Source: Bacteroidia bacterium (lineage in GTDB: Bacteria > Bacteroidota > Bacteroidia > Flavobacteriales_D > Cryomorphaceae). Taken from it: 64,000 nucleotides of DNA. The number at the start of each line of letters is the position of its first letter. The stretch's first letter is position 1. Made by a program: the position numbers and the translations under genes. The stretch is taken from assembly GCA_030427905.1 (NCBI GenBank), contig JAUICL010000004.1, positions 87,722 through 151,721 of the forward strand, written 5' to 3'. The notes beneath the pieces are model-generated. The model did not search any database. It was not told the origin of the DNA and saw only the letters and a list, made by a program, of their open reading frames with translations. Shown piece by piece: positions 44,948 through 54,339 of the stretch.

Positions 44948-46645
44948 TTAAATCCTTGATAGGTAGGTGAATAGGCTGGAGTTTTCCGGAATGCCCAATT
45001 TTTTACCCAATCGCTCTTTTCTTTTTCGGCAAGATTGGTTGGTAATGTTGAGGAGAGATGAAATTTCCTTATTGCTAAGGTTCATGTACACGTAGGTGAT
45101 GAATCTTACTTCGCTCGAAGAAAGATCTGGGTGTTTCTGTGTGAGCCGATCCAAAAACCCTTTGTTCACTTCTTCGAAATGAGTAAAGAAGCTATCCCAC
45201 TGAATGTCTTTTTTGATTTCATTTTTCAGCTCAAGAATTTCTTTTTTCAGTTCTCTTTTCGCGGCGATCTCGGGTTTGTTTGAAAGTGAATCGATCATTT
45301 CTTCGATCAGTTCATTTCGGCTGGATAAGTGAAGCGCTTTAGCAGTTAATTTCCTGTTTTTTGTTTCCAGTTCATTTTTGAGTCTTTCTTGCTCAAGCAT
45401 GGCAATGGCTTCCTTTTCCCGAAGTTGCTTCTCGAGAATGAGATGTTGCTGCTTCTCTTTTTCAAGTTCGAGCTCCACGATTTTTTTTCGCTGCTGAACT
45501 TTGGTAGCGTTACTCCGAAGGATCCATATTACGAATATCATGATCAGAATGACCGATGCGGCAGTGGCCATAAACAGACGACGTTCTGACTGAAGTGTAT
45601 GTTGACTCTCAGCGAGCTCCTGTTGGTAGTTTTGAAGTTCAAACTTGATCAAGCCATTTTCAAACTGCCTTGTATTCCTAATCTTGTTTAGCGAATCCTT
45701 TGCAGCAATCACCGAGTCTTTCATGCCCAAAGCCTGATCGTAGAGCTGACTTTTGGCCAAAAGTCGTGAGAGATACTCCATCACTTCTATATGACTCTCC
45801 AACCCACCTGCCACTTGGTTTGCAGCCCGCCCAAACTCTAGTGCCTTTGCAAGATTTTCTTCACCTTCATAAGATCTGGCAATGATTTCCAATGTCGATT
45901 TTCTGTTGTCGCCTTGCTGTATTCCGTCCATCTGGGGGAGAATGCGCTCAGCGATTCGCCTGGCTTCCACATAATTGCCTTTGAGTAGATGGTTTTCTGC
46001 TAAAGCAATATTGGCTTGAATCAATACCATGGTCTCATTCGAGAGCAGAGGAATGGCCTCTTGAACATATGTGTAAGCTTCATCGAGCTGACCTTTTTTA
46101 TTGTTCATCAGAGCCAAATTGGTGGCGTAGTATCCCACCTTGGTCCAATCTTCGGTACGCTTGGCTATTTCGTAAGCCTTATATGAGTATTCATTAGCCT
46201 TGTCTAGATTTTTCTCTTGAAAGTATAAGATGGCAATGTTGTTTAGAACCACCATTTCAGACTGCTCATCGAGCTTGGCCAGCGCATGCTCGTATGCGTG
46301 AAGGTAGTGGCTCACCGCCTCGCCAAAGTCTGACATGGAGTAGTAATTCGCTCCAATGTTATTTTCTGCAAGAAAGTATAGTTTGTCCCACTTGTTCTCG
46401 GCAGCTATGGCCTTTGCTTGTACCAGTAGTTCAAGTGATTGAGTGTGCTTCTTCTCAAACATCAATTCCACACCTTCTCCAATCATATTATCGCAGTCTT
46501 CTCTTGTGTATGACTGTGCCGACAAACAGAGTGCGATCAGACAAAAAAAAGAAGCCAGAACTAGCTTCAATGTGGTGTGAGTATGTCGGGTTAACAGTAT
46601 CGCAGGTGCCTTGTGGGCGATACGGCCGTGAGTTCCAAATGGCAT
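44948..46645 (-). CDS. TPR protein with membrane helix and C-terminal LuxR-type HTH
   Basis: A 565-residue regulator with the layout of Bacteroidota TPR-HTH proteins. An exported signal-like segment (LKLVLASFFCLIALCLSAQS) is followed by about six TPR repeats (45-335) and one membrane helix near 352-370 (LFMATAASVILIMIFVIWIL). A long coiled coil (375-455) leads to a LuxR-type helix-turn-helix at the C-terminus (SSSEVRFITYVYMNLSNKEISSLLNITNQSCRKRKERLGKKLG). The TPRs would be periplasmic and the HTH cytosolic. The start is uncertain: ATG 46645 leaves a 25-residue tail before the signal, while TTG 46570 would start right at MKLVLAS and may be better. It lies between two T9SS cargo genes. Confidence 0.8.
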   Translation of the reverse strand: MPFGTHGRIAHKAPAILLTRHTHTTLKLVLASFFCLIALCLSAQSYTREDCDNMIGEGVELMFEKKHTQSLELLVQAKAIAAENKWDKLYFLAENNIGANYYSMSDFGEAVSHYLHAYEHALAKLDEQSEMVVLNNIAILYFQEKNLDKANEYSYKAYEIAKRTEDWTKVGYYATNLALMNNKKGQLDEAYTYVQEAIPLLSNETMVLIQANIALAENHLLKGNYVEARRIAERILPQMDGIQQGDNRKSTLEIIARSYEGEENLAKALEFGRAANQVAGGLESHIEVMEYLSRLLAKSQLYDQALGMKDSVIAAKDSLNKIRNTRQFENGLIKFELQNYQQELAESQHTLQSERRLFMATAASVILIMIFVIWILRSNATKVQQRKKIVELELEKEKQQHLILEKQLREKEAIAMLEQERLKNELETKNRKLTAKALHLSSRNELIEEMIDSLSNKPEIAAKRELKKEILELKNEIKKDIQWDSFFTHFEEVNKGFLDRLTQKHPDLSSSEVRFITYVYMNLSNKEISSLLNITNQSCRKRKERLGKKLGIPENSSLFTYLSRI

Positions 46646-46803
46646 GCAACAAAAATAGGGAGATTTTTGTAGGCTTAAAGTCCGTTCATCAAGCCAGCCG
46701 CACTCTTATCATTTGACATGGAACCGCAGTTTTTGAAATTAAGGTGATTCACGTATTGTCTGCAGAAGAGCAATGCATCAATTTTGGCCAAACTCAATAA
46801 TCA

Positions 46804-48495
46804 ATGATGAAGAATCTTTTTTCTGTCGCCATTGCGGCAAGTTTGGCGATTACTGCTAGTGCGCAAGAATACGAATGGGTTAGGAGTCATCCGGGCTCGT
46901 CTAACAATGAAGGAAAGGCTGTTGCAGTAGATGGACAAAGCAATGTGTACAGCACTGGCTACTTTGGTGGCACCATTCAGGCCGATGCAAATACAGAGCA
47001 TGTGAGCAATGGATCACACGATTTTTATTTGTCAAAGCACAGTGCAGATGGTGATCTGCTTTGGAGCCTAAATGTAGGTGGAAGTGATGACGATTATTGC
47101 TCGGCACTCGCGGCTACCAATGACGGGGGTGTAATAGCAGTAGGAGAGTTTGAAGGAACGGTCAATTTTAATCCATTGGGGCCTGAGAATAGCCTGACAT
47201 CTGCTGGAGCTCAGGATGTTTTTGTTGCAAAATACGCAACAGATGGCATGCTTGTGTGGGCGAAGCGAATTGGAGCTTCAAATATAGATCGTGCCACAGG
47301 TGTGAGCATTTCATCTAGTGGAGAGATTCGCGCAGTAGGGACCTTTGCTGGTGTAGTTGATTTCGATCCGGGTGATGATAGTTTTGAAATGGGAACCAAT
47401 ATGGGGGGCGGTTTTGTTCTAGCTCTCGATGCCGATGGAGACTTTATCTGGGTCAACACCTTTGAGAACACTTCGTTCCAAGCATTGGGAAGCTCGATTT
47501 CGGCCGTGAGTACTGACATAAATGGCAACACCATCGTTGGGGGCTCGTTTAAGGGCACAATCGACTTCTTGCCAGGCGAGGATGGTGGTGAGCTTACATC
47601 GCTTGGCCTAACCGATTGTATGATAGCTGTAATTGACGCTGATGGTGAATTTCAGTATGGAAAAAGCTGGGGTAATCAGTTTGCCGATTTCCTTTATGGA
47701 TTGGATGTGGATGCTCAGGGAAATATATATTCCATAGGAAGTTTCGCGTATATCGTGGACTTTGATCCAGGTGAAGAAAACTTCGATCTAGAAGCAGAAG
47801 ATTTCTCTGTTGACTTCTTTGTGTCGCGACTAAATGCTGACGGTAGTTTTGGGTGGGCATTTAAGATTGGCGATACGGGAATGGACGAAGCTTATGGTAT
47901 CGACGTAGCTGGATCGGATATTTACATTACAGGTGTGTTTGCAGGTGCCGATGTGGATTTTGACCCGGGTATGGGAGAAATCCTCTTGTCAGCCGTGTTG
48001 ACAAGCCCTTTTGACCCGTTCTTGCTGACTGCTGATACAGATGGAAACGTAACAGCGGCCATTTCCTTCGGTGGTGAAGACAATGATATTGGCTACGGAG
48101 TGGCCATGGATCCAAATGGAGCGGTGTATGTTGTAGGGCGCTACCATGGCACCGCCGACTTTGACCCATCGGAAGAAACAGCCGAGCTTACTACTCAGGT
48201 GGGACACGATCCATTCTTGGTGAAGTTTGCTGTGGAAGCTTCACCGATGAGTGTGGGTGATTTGAAGAAAGGAGACATTGGTCTCAGCGCTTACCCTGTG
48301 CCTGCTGACAAGACAATTACGGTTCAGTTTAACTCTGCAGCGCCACAGCCTTATGCTATTTTCTCCTTACAAGGGGAAGTGGTGCAACGTGGTATCTGTG
48401 CCAATCAGTCGGAGCTCAAAGTTGATGGCTTGATAAATGGCGTATATATCTTAAAGATTGGTGCACAATCGCAGCGAATTGTCGTTGTGAAGTAA
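46804..48495 (+). CDS. Secreted SBBP-repeat beta-propeller with T9SS sorting domain
   Basis: A 563-residue exported protein. Signal MKNLFSVAIAASLAITASAQ. Repeated blades of the SBBP type follow, each with GNVY, VG or TG and FEGTVNFNP or FAGVVDFDPG, for example VYSTGYFGGTIQAD, GEIRAVGTFAGVVDFDPG, NIYSIGSFAYIVDFDPG and AVYVVGRYHGTADFDP. The C-terminal ~75 residues (GLSAYPVPADKTITVQF, FSLQGEVVQRGI, GLINGVYILKIGAQSQRIVVVK) are a T9SS sorting domain. The Asp-Pro-Gly ends of blades may bind calcium. Function is unknown. Confidence 0.87.
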   Translation: MMKNLFSVAIAASLAITASAQEYEWVRSHPGSSNNEGKAVAVDGQSNVYSTGYFGGTIQADANTEHVSNGSHDFYLSKHSADGDLLWSLNVGGSDDDYCSALAATNDGGVIAVGEFEGTVNFNPLGPENSLTSAGAQDVFVAKYATDGMLVWAKRIGASNIDRATGVSISSSGEIRAVGTFAGVVDFDPGDDSFEMGTNMGGGFVLALDADGDFIWVNTFENTSFQALGSSISAVSTDINGNTIVGGSFKGTIDFLPGEDGGELTSLGLTDCMIAVIDADGEFQYGKSWGNQFADFLYGLDVDAQGNIYSIGSFAYIVDFDPGEENFDLEAEDFSVDFFVSRLNADGSFGWAFKIGDTGMDEAYGIDVAGSDIYITGVFAGADVDFDPGMGEILLSAVLTSPFDPFLLTADTDGNVTAAISFGGEDNDIGYGVAMDPNGAVYVVGRYHGTADFDPSEETAELTTQVGHDPFLVKFAVEASPMSVGDLKKGDIGLSAYPVPADKTITVQFNSAAPQPYAIFSLQGEVVQRGICANQSELKVDGLINGVYILKIGAQSQRIVVVK

Positions 48496-48520
48496 ATCCA
48501 ACGATTGGACTAACCTACTT

Positions 48521-48575
48521 TAAAACCCATGGATTGAGATACAGCATTGGCGGTATCCAATTCATGGGTTTTTGT
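48521..48575 (+). terminator. Long-stem terminator of the SBBP-repeat gene
   Basis: AAAACCCATG (48522-48531) pairs with CATGGGTTTT (48563-48572), and the stem continues inward through about ten more pairs with one bulge. The stem is followed by TTTGTTTT. It lies 25 bases after the stop of the gene at 46804-48495. Confidence 0.8.
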
Positions 48576-48660
48576 TTTAACATCGCCACTTACCGCTGGT
48601 ACTCTACTAAAAGCAATATTGAACTTACTCTGAATGAGATGTGCTGCACGGAAGAATTTC

Positions 48661-49260
48661 CTACTTGCCAACCCCGCATGACTGCGCCAATTCTACAATC
48701 CGGCGTTCATCCGTGGCAGAATCCTTGCCGATAAACCAACCCATCGACTTCTTGCTATTCTCTAGCTTCTCCTTCAGACATTCATCGTCGATGTTGTTGA
48801 TCACGTATTTCTTCGATTTCAAGTCGATCAGCCCATCGCCATAATCCAGTAAGTAGGTCTCGTCGTACAAGAAAACATAGATGAGATAGGCCGACCAGTT
48901 CCGGTAGTACAAAGCCGGCTCTCCGGGTTTTCCGCCGATTAGTTTATACTCCTTCCCATCCACGTACCGAAAGGCCACGCTCTCGTCGGTGGTGGAATTG
49001 GTTGCCGAGTAGCCCCAGTATTCACTAACCCGATACCGAGCTTCCTGCTTATCCTGATCTTGTAAAACGAGGTAGTTGGCTTTTTCCTTTTTGTTATAGA
49101 CGGTATACACCTTGGCAACGTCATTGACCGTGGTTTCTGTCAAGGCACTCAGCGCAGAATCGTATTGGAACAAGCTTACCGTATAGGCTTGCTTACCAGT
49201 AGCGTGGACTTCCACCACTGTAAGGAGAGCAATTGCGAGTATCGTGAGCTGGCGAATCAT
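48661..49260 (-). CDS. Secreted hypothetical protein
   Basis: A 199-residue protein with a signal peptide (MIRQLTILAIALLTVVEVHA). The mature part is rich in Tyr (SEYWGYSATN, ALYYRNWSAYLIYVFLYDETYLLDYGDG) and has a Cys pair (DDECLKE and AQSCGVGK). I do not recognise a family. It is a stand-alone minus-strand gene between two terminators. Confidence 0.6.
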   Translation of the reverse strand: MIRQLTILAIALLTVVEVHATGKQAYTVSLFQYDSALSALTETTVNDVAKVYTVYNKKEKANYLVLQDQDKQEARYRVSEYWGYSATNSTTDESVAFRYVDGKEYKLIGGKPGEPALYYRNWSAYLIYVFLYDETYLLDYGDGLIDLKSKKYVINNIDDECLKEKLENSKKSMGWFIGKDSATDERRIVELAQSCGVGK

Positions 49261-49344
49261 GGTTTCTGGGATGATGGTATCAAGATATTGAAAATTGGTG
49301 AGTCAGCAGTTGAGTTTTGCAACCCATCTCATTCAGGAAAAATA

Positions 49345-49378
49345 GAAAAGGGATAGCCTTTCGACCATCCCTTTTCCT
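49345..49378 (-). terminator. Terminator of the mscL gene
   Basis: Perfect 10-bp stem GAAAAGGGAT / ATCCCTTTTC (49345-49354, 49367-49376) with a 12-base loop. On the minus strand the stem ends in a T-rich run (CTTTTCTATTTTT). It lies 18 bases beyond the mscL stop. Confidence 0.8.
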
Positions 49379-49395
49379 CATAGGCTTCTAGAATC

Positions 49396-49812
49396 TTATT
49401 TTTTCAAGAGATCTCTTATTTCTGTCAGCAGAACTTCTTCTTTTGATGGTGCCGGTGGGGCGGCAGGCTTTTCTTCTTCCTTCTTCTTCATTTTGTTGTA
49501 GGCTTTTACAACCATGAAGACAGCCAAGGCCACGATGATAAAGGTAATGATGGTATTGATGAAAATACCGTAAGAAATGGCCACTTCGGCTACGGCATCT
49601 CCGGCTCCTTCGGCGCTTTCAGCTACCCCTTCGGTCAGGACGAGCTTTAAGTCACTAAAATCAACACCTCCGAGTAATAAACCAATCGGTGGCATAATGA
49701 TGTGATCGACCAGAGATTTGATAATTGCCCCGAAGTAGGTGGCTAAGATCAAACCGACAGCCAATTCCATTACATTTCCTCGGCTGATAAACTTTTTAAA
49801 TTCTGCGAACAT
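49396..49812 (-). CDS. mscL: Large-conductance mechanosensitive channel MscL
   Basis: A 138-residue channel, full family length. FKKFISRGNVMELAVGLILATYFGAIIKSLVDHIIMPPIGLLLGGVDFSDL contains the amphipathic N-helix and the first pore helix. ISYGIFINTIITFIIVALAVFMVVKAYNKMKKK is the second helix with its basic cytoplasmic end. It opens on severe hypo-osmotic stress. A small MscS-type channel is also present at 20392. Confidence 0.95.
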   Translation of the reverse strand: MFAEFKKFISRGNVMELAVGLILATYFGAIIKSLVDHIIMPPIGLLLGGVDFSDLKLVLTEGVAESAEGAGDAVAEVAISYGIFINTIITFIIVALAVFMVVKAYNKMKKKEEEKPAAPPAPSKEEVLLTEIRDLLKK

Positions 49813-49954
49813 GATTATTTGGTTTTAAGATTGATACGGTAATATAAAACTTTATCTGAATCAATTTGAGCTTGAAGTAAGAGAAAGACAGCCTTACTTG
49901 AGAATGTTTACGAGAAAAGAGAGTGAACTTATAGAAGTGCCGTTCACTATTCAA

Positions 49955-50653
49955 TCAGCTCAATATAAAATCTACCGCCATCTGTGCATGCAGAGTGGTA
50001 GTAGCCAACATGGGAATATCGGCCTCGTAATCTTTGAGCAAAATGGGGAGTTCAGTGCACCCCAATATGATGCCATCGACTCCCCGCGATTGGAGTTTTC
50101 TTATCTCTTCTTTATAGAACGTTTTGGCCTCCAGGCTAAAATTCCCCTGTGTGAGTTCATCAGATACATAGTGATGCGATTGGTCCAAAGCATCACCTTC
50201 GGGATGTATCACTTCTATGTTGAATTTTTCGCCGAGGTAGCCGCTGATAAAACTTCTGGTCATGGTAGGTTTGTTGCCGAGTATCCCGAGCTTTTTGAGC
50301 CCTAAACGCTTAGCTTCGCGCCCCGTGGCATCTGCAATATGTAGAAAGGGGATGCCAACTTGTGGCTGAACGAAATCGTAGACCATATGCGGCGTATTGG
50401 CGCAAATGGCGATGGCACCTGCTCCCGCAGCTTCCAGTTTTTTGGCCGTTTCGAGATATTTCGATTGAATAAGCTCCTTATCAAGTGTCCGCATAATCGC
50501 GATGTTGATACTGTGAAGAATGATTGGGGGACTGTTCCACGCCCCAATTCTGTCAGCCACCCGTTCTTGAATAAAGCGGTAATACACCTCCGTAGCATGC
50601 CAGGATGTTCCTCCGATCATGCCCAGCGTGTTCATTTCAATAATCTCGTTCAT
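49955..50653 (-). CDS. Aspartate/glutamate racemase family protein
   Basis: A 232-residue cytosolic enzyme of the Asp/Glu racemase family, which interconverts L- and D-amino acids with two Cys as acid and base. TLGMIGGTSWHATEVYYRFIQ is the usual start, and the two catalytic Cys are in AICANTPH (near residue 84) and ILGCTELPILL (near 199), both present. It may feed peptidoglycan or produce a free D-amino acid. The start is ATG 50653; a later Met (50635) begins nearer the conserved TLGMIGG. Confidence 0.9.
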   Translation of the reverse strand: MNEIIEMNTLGMIGGTSWHATEVYYRFIQERVADRIGAWNSPPIILHSINIAIMRTLDKELIQSKYLETAKKLEAAGAGAIAICANTPHMVYDFVQPQVGIPFLHIADATGREAKRLGLKKLGILGNKPTMTRSFISGYLGEKFNIEVIHPEGDALDQSHHYVSDELTQGNFSLEAKTFYKEEIRKLQSRGVDGIILGCTELPILLKDYEADIPMLATTTLHAQMAVDFILS

Positions 50654-50715
50654 ATAGCAAAGTTAGGAAAGGAGCAGGACGAGATCTGCGACTTAGGTTA
50701 CAGAAGTCTTAACCC

Positions 50716-50775
50716 GCTCACCTGAATTTACTTCCTGCGGTCATGATATCGTTTTGCTAAGTTCAAGTGTAGAGC
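50716..50775. repeat. Intergenic hairpin repeat, copy 1 (3' of rhuM)
   Basis: Conserved core at 50726-50763, holding CGGTCATGATATCG and CTAAGTT. It lies between the self-complementary arms CACCTGAA (50719-50726) and TTCAAGTG (50762-50769), which pair at 7 of 8, plus outer GCTC/GAGC. It matches copy 2 at 33 of 38 core positions. It lies directly after the 3' end of the rhuM pseudogene. Confidence 0.55.
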
Positions 50776-50790
50776 CGGTTTTCGCCAATA

Positions 50791-51822
50791 TCACTTTGAC
50801 TTTCCTTTTTTGGCAATTCGTTCCAACTCTTTGTCGAAGTCTGATAAATACTTTTCGTCCTGAATTACCCGAAATTTCTTAAACTCTTCTTCAGCCAACT
50901 GTTTGGCAATGGATGCCGAAATTTTACCCGAGTCTTTTAGCACTTGGTATTCATTAAACTGAAGGAAAGCATCCAATCGGTTTGCCCAATCTTCCATTTT
51001 CAATGGGTTCTGTCTTTCAGCTTGCAGTTCGGCAAAGTCGAGATACATGGCCACAATTCGGTTTAAATCTTTCAACTCCTTTTCACTGAGATAGTTTTTG
51101 GCAACTGAAACGTCTAATTTCAGAATTTTTCCTTCTGGAGCGTTTTTCCAAGTAGTAAGTCCCATGTTTGGCATTTCAGAATCTACTCTTCCTTCTATAA
51201 GCTCCGCAGTAGTATGTCATGTAATTGCCCAATGCAGTTTGTTTTGAACTGTCTTGTAAAAAGTTTGTGTGATCTCCGATTTGGGATCATAGTCAACGCT
51301 ACATTGAGCGTATATATCGGTGATCTTTTGGTAGAACCTTCTTTCACTTGCACGAATTTCACGAATCCGCTCGAGCAGCTCGTCAAAGTAGTCCTTGCCG
51401 AAAAGAGCACTTCCTTGCTTTAGTCGATTATCATCAAGAGCAAAACCTTTTATTAGATACTCCCTAAGCACTTTGGTAGCCCAAATGCGGAATTGAGTAC
51501 CTCGTTGCGATTTGACCCGGTAACCTACCGAAATGATAACATCGAGATTATAGTAGTCTAATTCACGTGCTACATTCCTACTTCCTTCCATTTGAACTGT
51601 TCGGAATTTCCGAACAGTTGGCTCTTGCTCCAATTCTCTTTCCTTATATACATTTGAGATGTGTTCAGAAATAGTTGCTTTCGCTTTTTCAAAAAGCTTT
51701 TGCATTCCTTCTTGAGTTAACCATACCGTTTCATCTTCCAAGAGTACATTTACCTTTACATCACCGCTCTGCGAGACATAGATCAGGAATTCAGATTGAT
51801 TTGGTGTGAGACTATTTTCCAT
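50791..51822 (-). pseudogene. rhuM: RhuM family gene interrupted by an in-frame TGA
   Basis: Both halves of a RhuM-type protein are present in one frame. The first part runs from ATG 51822 (EFLIYVSQSGDVKVNVLLEDETVWLTQEGMQKLF) through YRVKSQRGTQFRIWATKVLREYLIKGFAL to NKLHWAIT and then TGA at 51217-51219. Reading on gives HTTAELIEGRVDS and then, from ATG 51174, PNMGLTTWKNAPEGKILKLDVSVAKNYLSEKELKDLNRI and the normal family C-terminus. The reading frame is unchanged, so this is a nonsense codon where the family appears to have Gly (GGA to TGA is one change), not a frameshift. Full length would be about 343 codons, near the family norm. RhuM proteins are accessory, often mobile-region genes of unclear role. 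Two separate peptides are possible but unlikely to work. Confidence 0.8.
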
Positions 51823-51988
51823 TTTACAAGTCTAGAAAGTGGATAGGTTGGTCCACAAACATCAGTGCCGTCAGAACTAGTCTGAAAGATCGCAATTCGA
51901 ATTTGTTTTTAAAAGGAGAGTGAGATCATTCTTGGGTATAGAGCTCAAGTTCGATCATCAAATTTTCCATCGATAGATCCGCTATCAC

Positions 51989-53320
51989 TTATATTAACCC
52001 TCGCGATTTGAGCTCAAGGTATTTGTTGATCGTATTTGCCGTCAAATCTTCAGGTTTCGTTTTGATAGTTTGGATTCCAACTTTTTTCAGCTCAAACATG
52101 ACCTGATCCAATTCTTCGCTCAGGCGCTGCGCCATCGTTTGTGATGCAATATCAAATAATGTATTGACCGATTCTCGCCGAAACTCTTCAAGCTCTGTGT
52201 TCTCAAAAAATATGACCACTAATAGGTGATCCCGATTTATTCTTCTGAGCTCAGGTAGGACGCGGTAAAGCGAATTTAAGCTCAGGAAATTGGTGAACAA
52301 AAGCAGCAATGAACGCCCCTTTAGTTTGAGCTTAAGTGATTTGTACAGACCACCAAAATTACTTTCGTATTCTCGCTCTTTCTGGTTGTACAGTTTGTCG
52401 AGGATAGTCTGAATTTGGTAGTTTCGTTTTTGCGCGGGTACAAAAGTTTCGACATCCTTCGAAAAGGAAACAAGCCCAATGTTATCATCATTCCGCAAAG
52501 CGATGTTAAGCACCGATAGGGATGTATTGATGGCGTAATCCATCAAGCTCAAACCGTTGAATGGCATCCGCATAACACGACTTTTGTCAATAACGGCATA
52601 TACCTTTTGCGATTTTTCTTCTTGAAAATTATTGACCATCATGTGGCGGCTGCGGCTACTGGCTTTCCAGTTTATAGCCCGTGGATCGTCGCCATTTACG
52701 TATTGCCGAATATCGCTGAACTCATACCCATGACCAGTGCGCGGTGTTTTTCTGAGTCCATCCTGGTTATGTCCCGTATTAAACAGCATCAGCTCAAATT
52801 TCCGCATTTGAACAAATGAAGGATAGACCTTCACCATGTGCTCGGCATCAACGATCTTCCGATATTCAACCAGTCCTAATCCGCCTGTTATAAATAGATT
52901 GATTTGGCGAAAGACGTATTCACCACGGGTTTTGGGAACTAATGGGTACTTGAATTTATCGGTTTCACCAGCAGGCACTTTTCTGGTAATATCAAAATCG
53001 CGTTCCTGAAATTGTGATGGGAGTTCATCGATGATCCTGATATCGAGATCGCTAGAACCTGCGTTGGTCAAGTGAAAGACTACGTTGTTCTCGTCGCCCA
53101 TGGAGAAATGCTTGGGCAGTTTTCGATCGATATAGACGGTTTTGATCTGCTTTCTGCAATAGGCCAAATCATAGCCGATAGCTGCGAAAACCCCTGCAAG
53201 AGCTATAAAACCAAAAATGACCAGCCAAGCCCAGCTGAAGCCAAACATAAAGATGAGTACACAGGCGCCAAGAAGATAAAACACCCTGTCTTTCAGAAAT
53301 ATGGGTCTCAGGATTTTCAT
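51989..53320 (-). CDS. DUF58 domain protein
   Basis: A 443-residue protein with two N-terminal membrane helices (about 10-48) and a DUF58/von Willebrand-like domain. The signature GYEFSDIRQYVNGDDPRAINWKASSR near 200-225 is present, followed by MMVNNFQEEKSQKVYAVIDKSRVM. It is the last gene of the MoxR-type operon, overlapping the MoxR stop by four bases. In this module, DUF58 proteins are thought to pair with the MoxR ATPase for assembly or maturation of protein complexes; the target is unknown. Confidence 0.9.
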   Translation of the reverse strand: MKILRPIFLKDRVFYLLGACVLIFMFGFSWAWLVIFGFIALAGVFAAIGYDLAYCRKQIKTVYIDRKLPKHFSMGDENNVVFHLTNAGSSDLDIRIIDELPSQFQERDFDITRKVPAGETDKFKYPLVPKTRGEYVFRQINLFITGGLGLVEYRKIVDAEHMVKVYPSFVQMRKFELMLFNTGHNQDGLRKTPRTGHGYEFSDIRQYVNGDDPRAINWKASSRSRHMMVNNFQEEKSQKVYAVIDKSRVMRMPFNGLSLMDYAINTSLSVLNIALRNDDNIGLVSFSKDVETFVPAQKRNYQIQTILDKLYNQKEREYESNFGGLYKSLKLKLKGRSLLLLFTNFLSLNSLYRVLPELRRINRDHLLVVIFFENTELEEFRRESVNTLFDIASQTMAQRLSEELDQVMFELKKVGIQTIKTKPEDLTANTINKYLELKSRGLI

Positions 53321-54339
53321 CGAGGCACTTCAATATCTTCAAGTATTGATTCTATCAAATCTTCGGTGGTAAAGCCTTCCATTTCGGCGGCGGCACTTGG
53401 TATTAATCGGTGATTTAAAACGGGTTGACATGCCCGCTGAACATCATCTGGCTTGACAAAATCTCGCCCGGCCATGGCTGCGAAGGCTTTCGAAACGCGC
53501 ATTATTGCCAAAGAAGCACGTGGGGAAGCTCCCAGGTAAACAGATTCGTGGTCTCTTGTGGCCTGAATAATCTGAGTGATGTAATTCAGAATCTGCTTAT
53601 CAATGTGAACTTCTTGGATGAATTTTTCGCATTTTTTGAGCTCATCAGCCGTTAATTTGGCCTGAATGCTCGACTCTATCTTGTGGTCAAAATCATTCTG
53701 GAAACGCTCCAAAATGGCCAACTCTTCTTCGGCAGTCGGGTAGGGCACTTTTATTCTAAACACAAATCGGTCTAGCTGAGCTTCTGGCAACCGGTAGGTT
53801 CCTTCTTGGTCGATGGGGTTTTGAGTTCCCACCACAAGGAAGGGATAGGTGAGGGGATATGTTTTTCCTTCTATGGTCACCTGTCGTTCTTCCATCACTT
53901 CAAACAGCGCAGACTGGGTTTTGGCTGGCGAGCGATTTATTTCATCAATCAAGGCCAGATTTGTGAAAATAGGGCCTTTGTGAAAGGAGAATGTTCCTGT
54001 TTTTTGATCGAATACCATAGTTCCCAATACATCAGATGGCATGAGGTCTGGTGTGAATTGAATCCGTTTGAACTCGACTGAGAGCACGCCCGACAGCAAC
54101 TTGACCAAAAGTGTCTTGGCAACTCCGGGAAACCCCTCGAGCAGCACATGGCTATTGGTAAACAAAGCCGCCAAGGTATCTTCAATGGCAGCGTCCATAC
54201 CGATCAACACCTTCTTCAGCTCTTTCTTAATTTCAAGGACATTCTTCTGAACCAAATTAGAATTCGGTGTAGCTGGTGTCGGTTGTGTTCCTTCTAGATC
54301 GGGAGTCTCCTCCTGAGGGGTATTTGTTTCTTCGGTCAT
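53317..54339 (-). CDS. MoxR family AAA+ ATPase
   Basis: A 340-residue AAA+ ATPase of the MoxR group. Walker A is GFPGVAKTLL near residue 68, Walker B is LALIDEINRSPAKTQSALFEVMEE near 125, and sensor 1 lies in VVGTQNPIDQEGTYRLPEAQLDRF. It would power conformational change or insertion of a partner, probably with the DUF58 protein encoded immediately downstream. The N-terminal 25 residues are acidic and proline-rich and probably disordered. Overlaps neighbours at both ends (ATGA). Confidence 0.94.
   Translation of the reverse strand: MTEETNTPQEETPDLEGTQPTPATPNSNLVQKNVLEIKKELKKVLIGMDAAIEDTLAALFTNSHVLLEGFPGVAKTLLVKLLSGVLSVEFKRIQFTPDLMPSDVLGTMVFDQKTGTFSFHKGPIFTNLALIDEINRSPAKTQSALFEVMEERQVTIEGKTYPLTYPFLVVGTQNPIDQEGTYRLPEAQLDRFVFRIKVPYPTAEEELAILERFQNDFDHKIESSIQAKLTADELKKCEKFIQEVHIDKQILNYITQIIQATRDHESVYLGASPRASLAIMRVSKAFAAMAGRDFVKPDDVQRACQPVLNHRLIPSAAAEMEGFTTEDLIESILEDIEVPR

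Noticed and set aside
48534..48844. Short + strand frames after the SBBP-repeat gene
   Set aside because: They overlap the long terminator stem and the convergent secreted-protein gene, and show no family features.
49898..50305. A 135-codon + strand frame antisense to the racemase gene
   Set aside because: Most of it lies opposite conserved racemase codons and it shows no protein character of its own.
51217..51219. Selenocysteine at the in-frame TGA of rhuM
   Set aside because: RhuM is not known to use selenocysteine, the family appears to have Gly here, and I saw no SECIS-like hairpin just downstream. A nonsense mutation is simpler.
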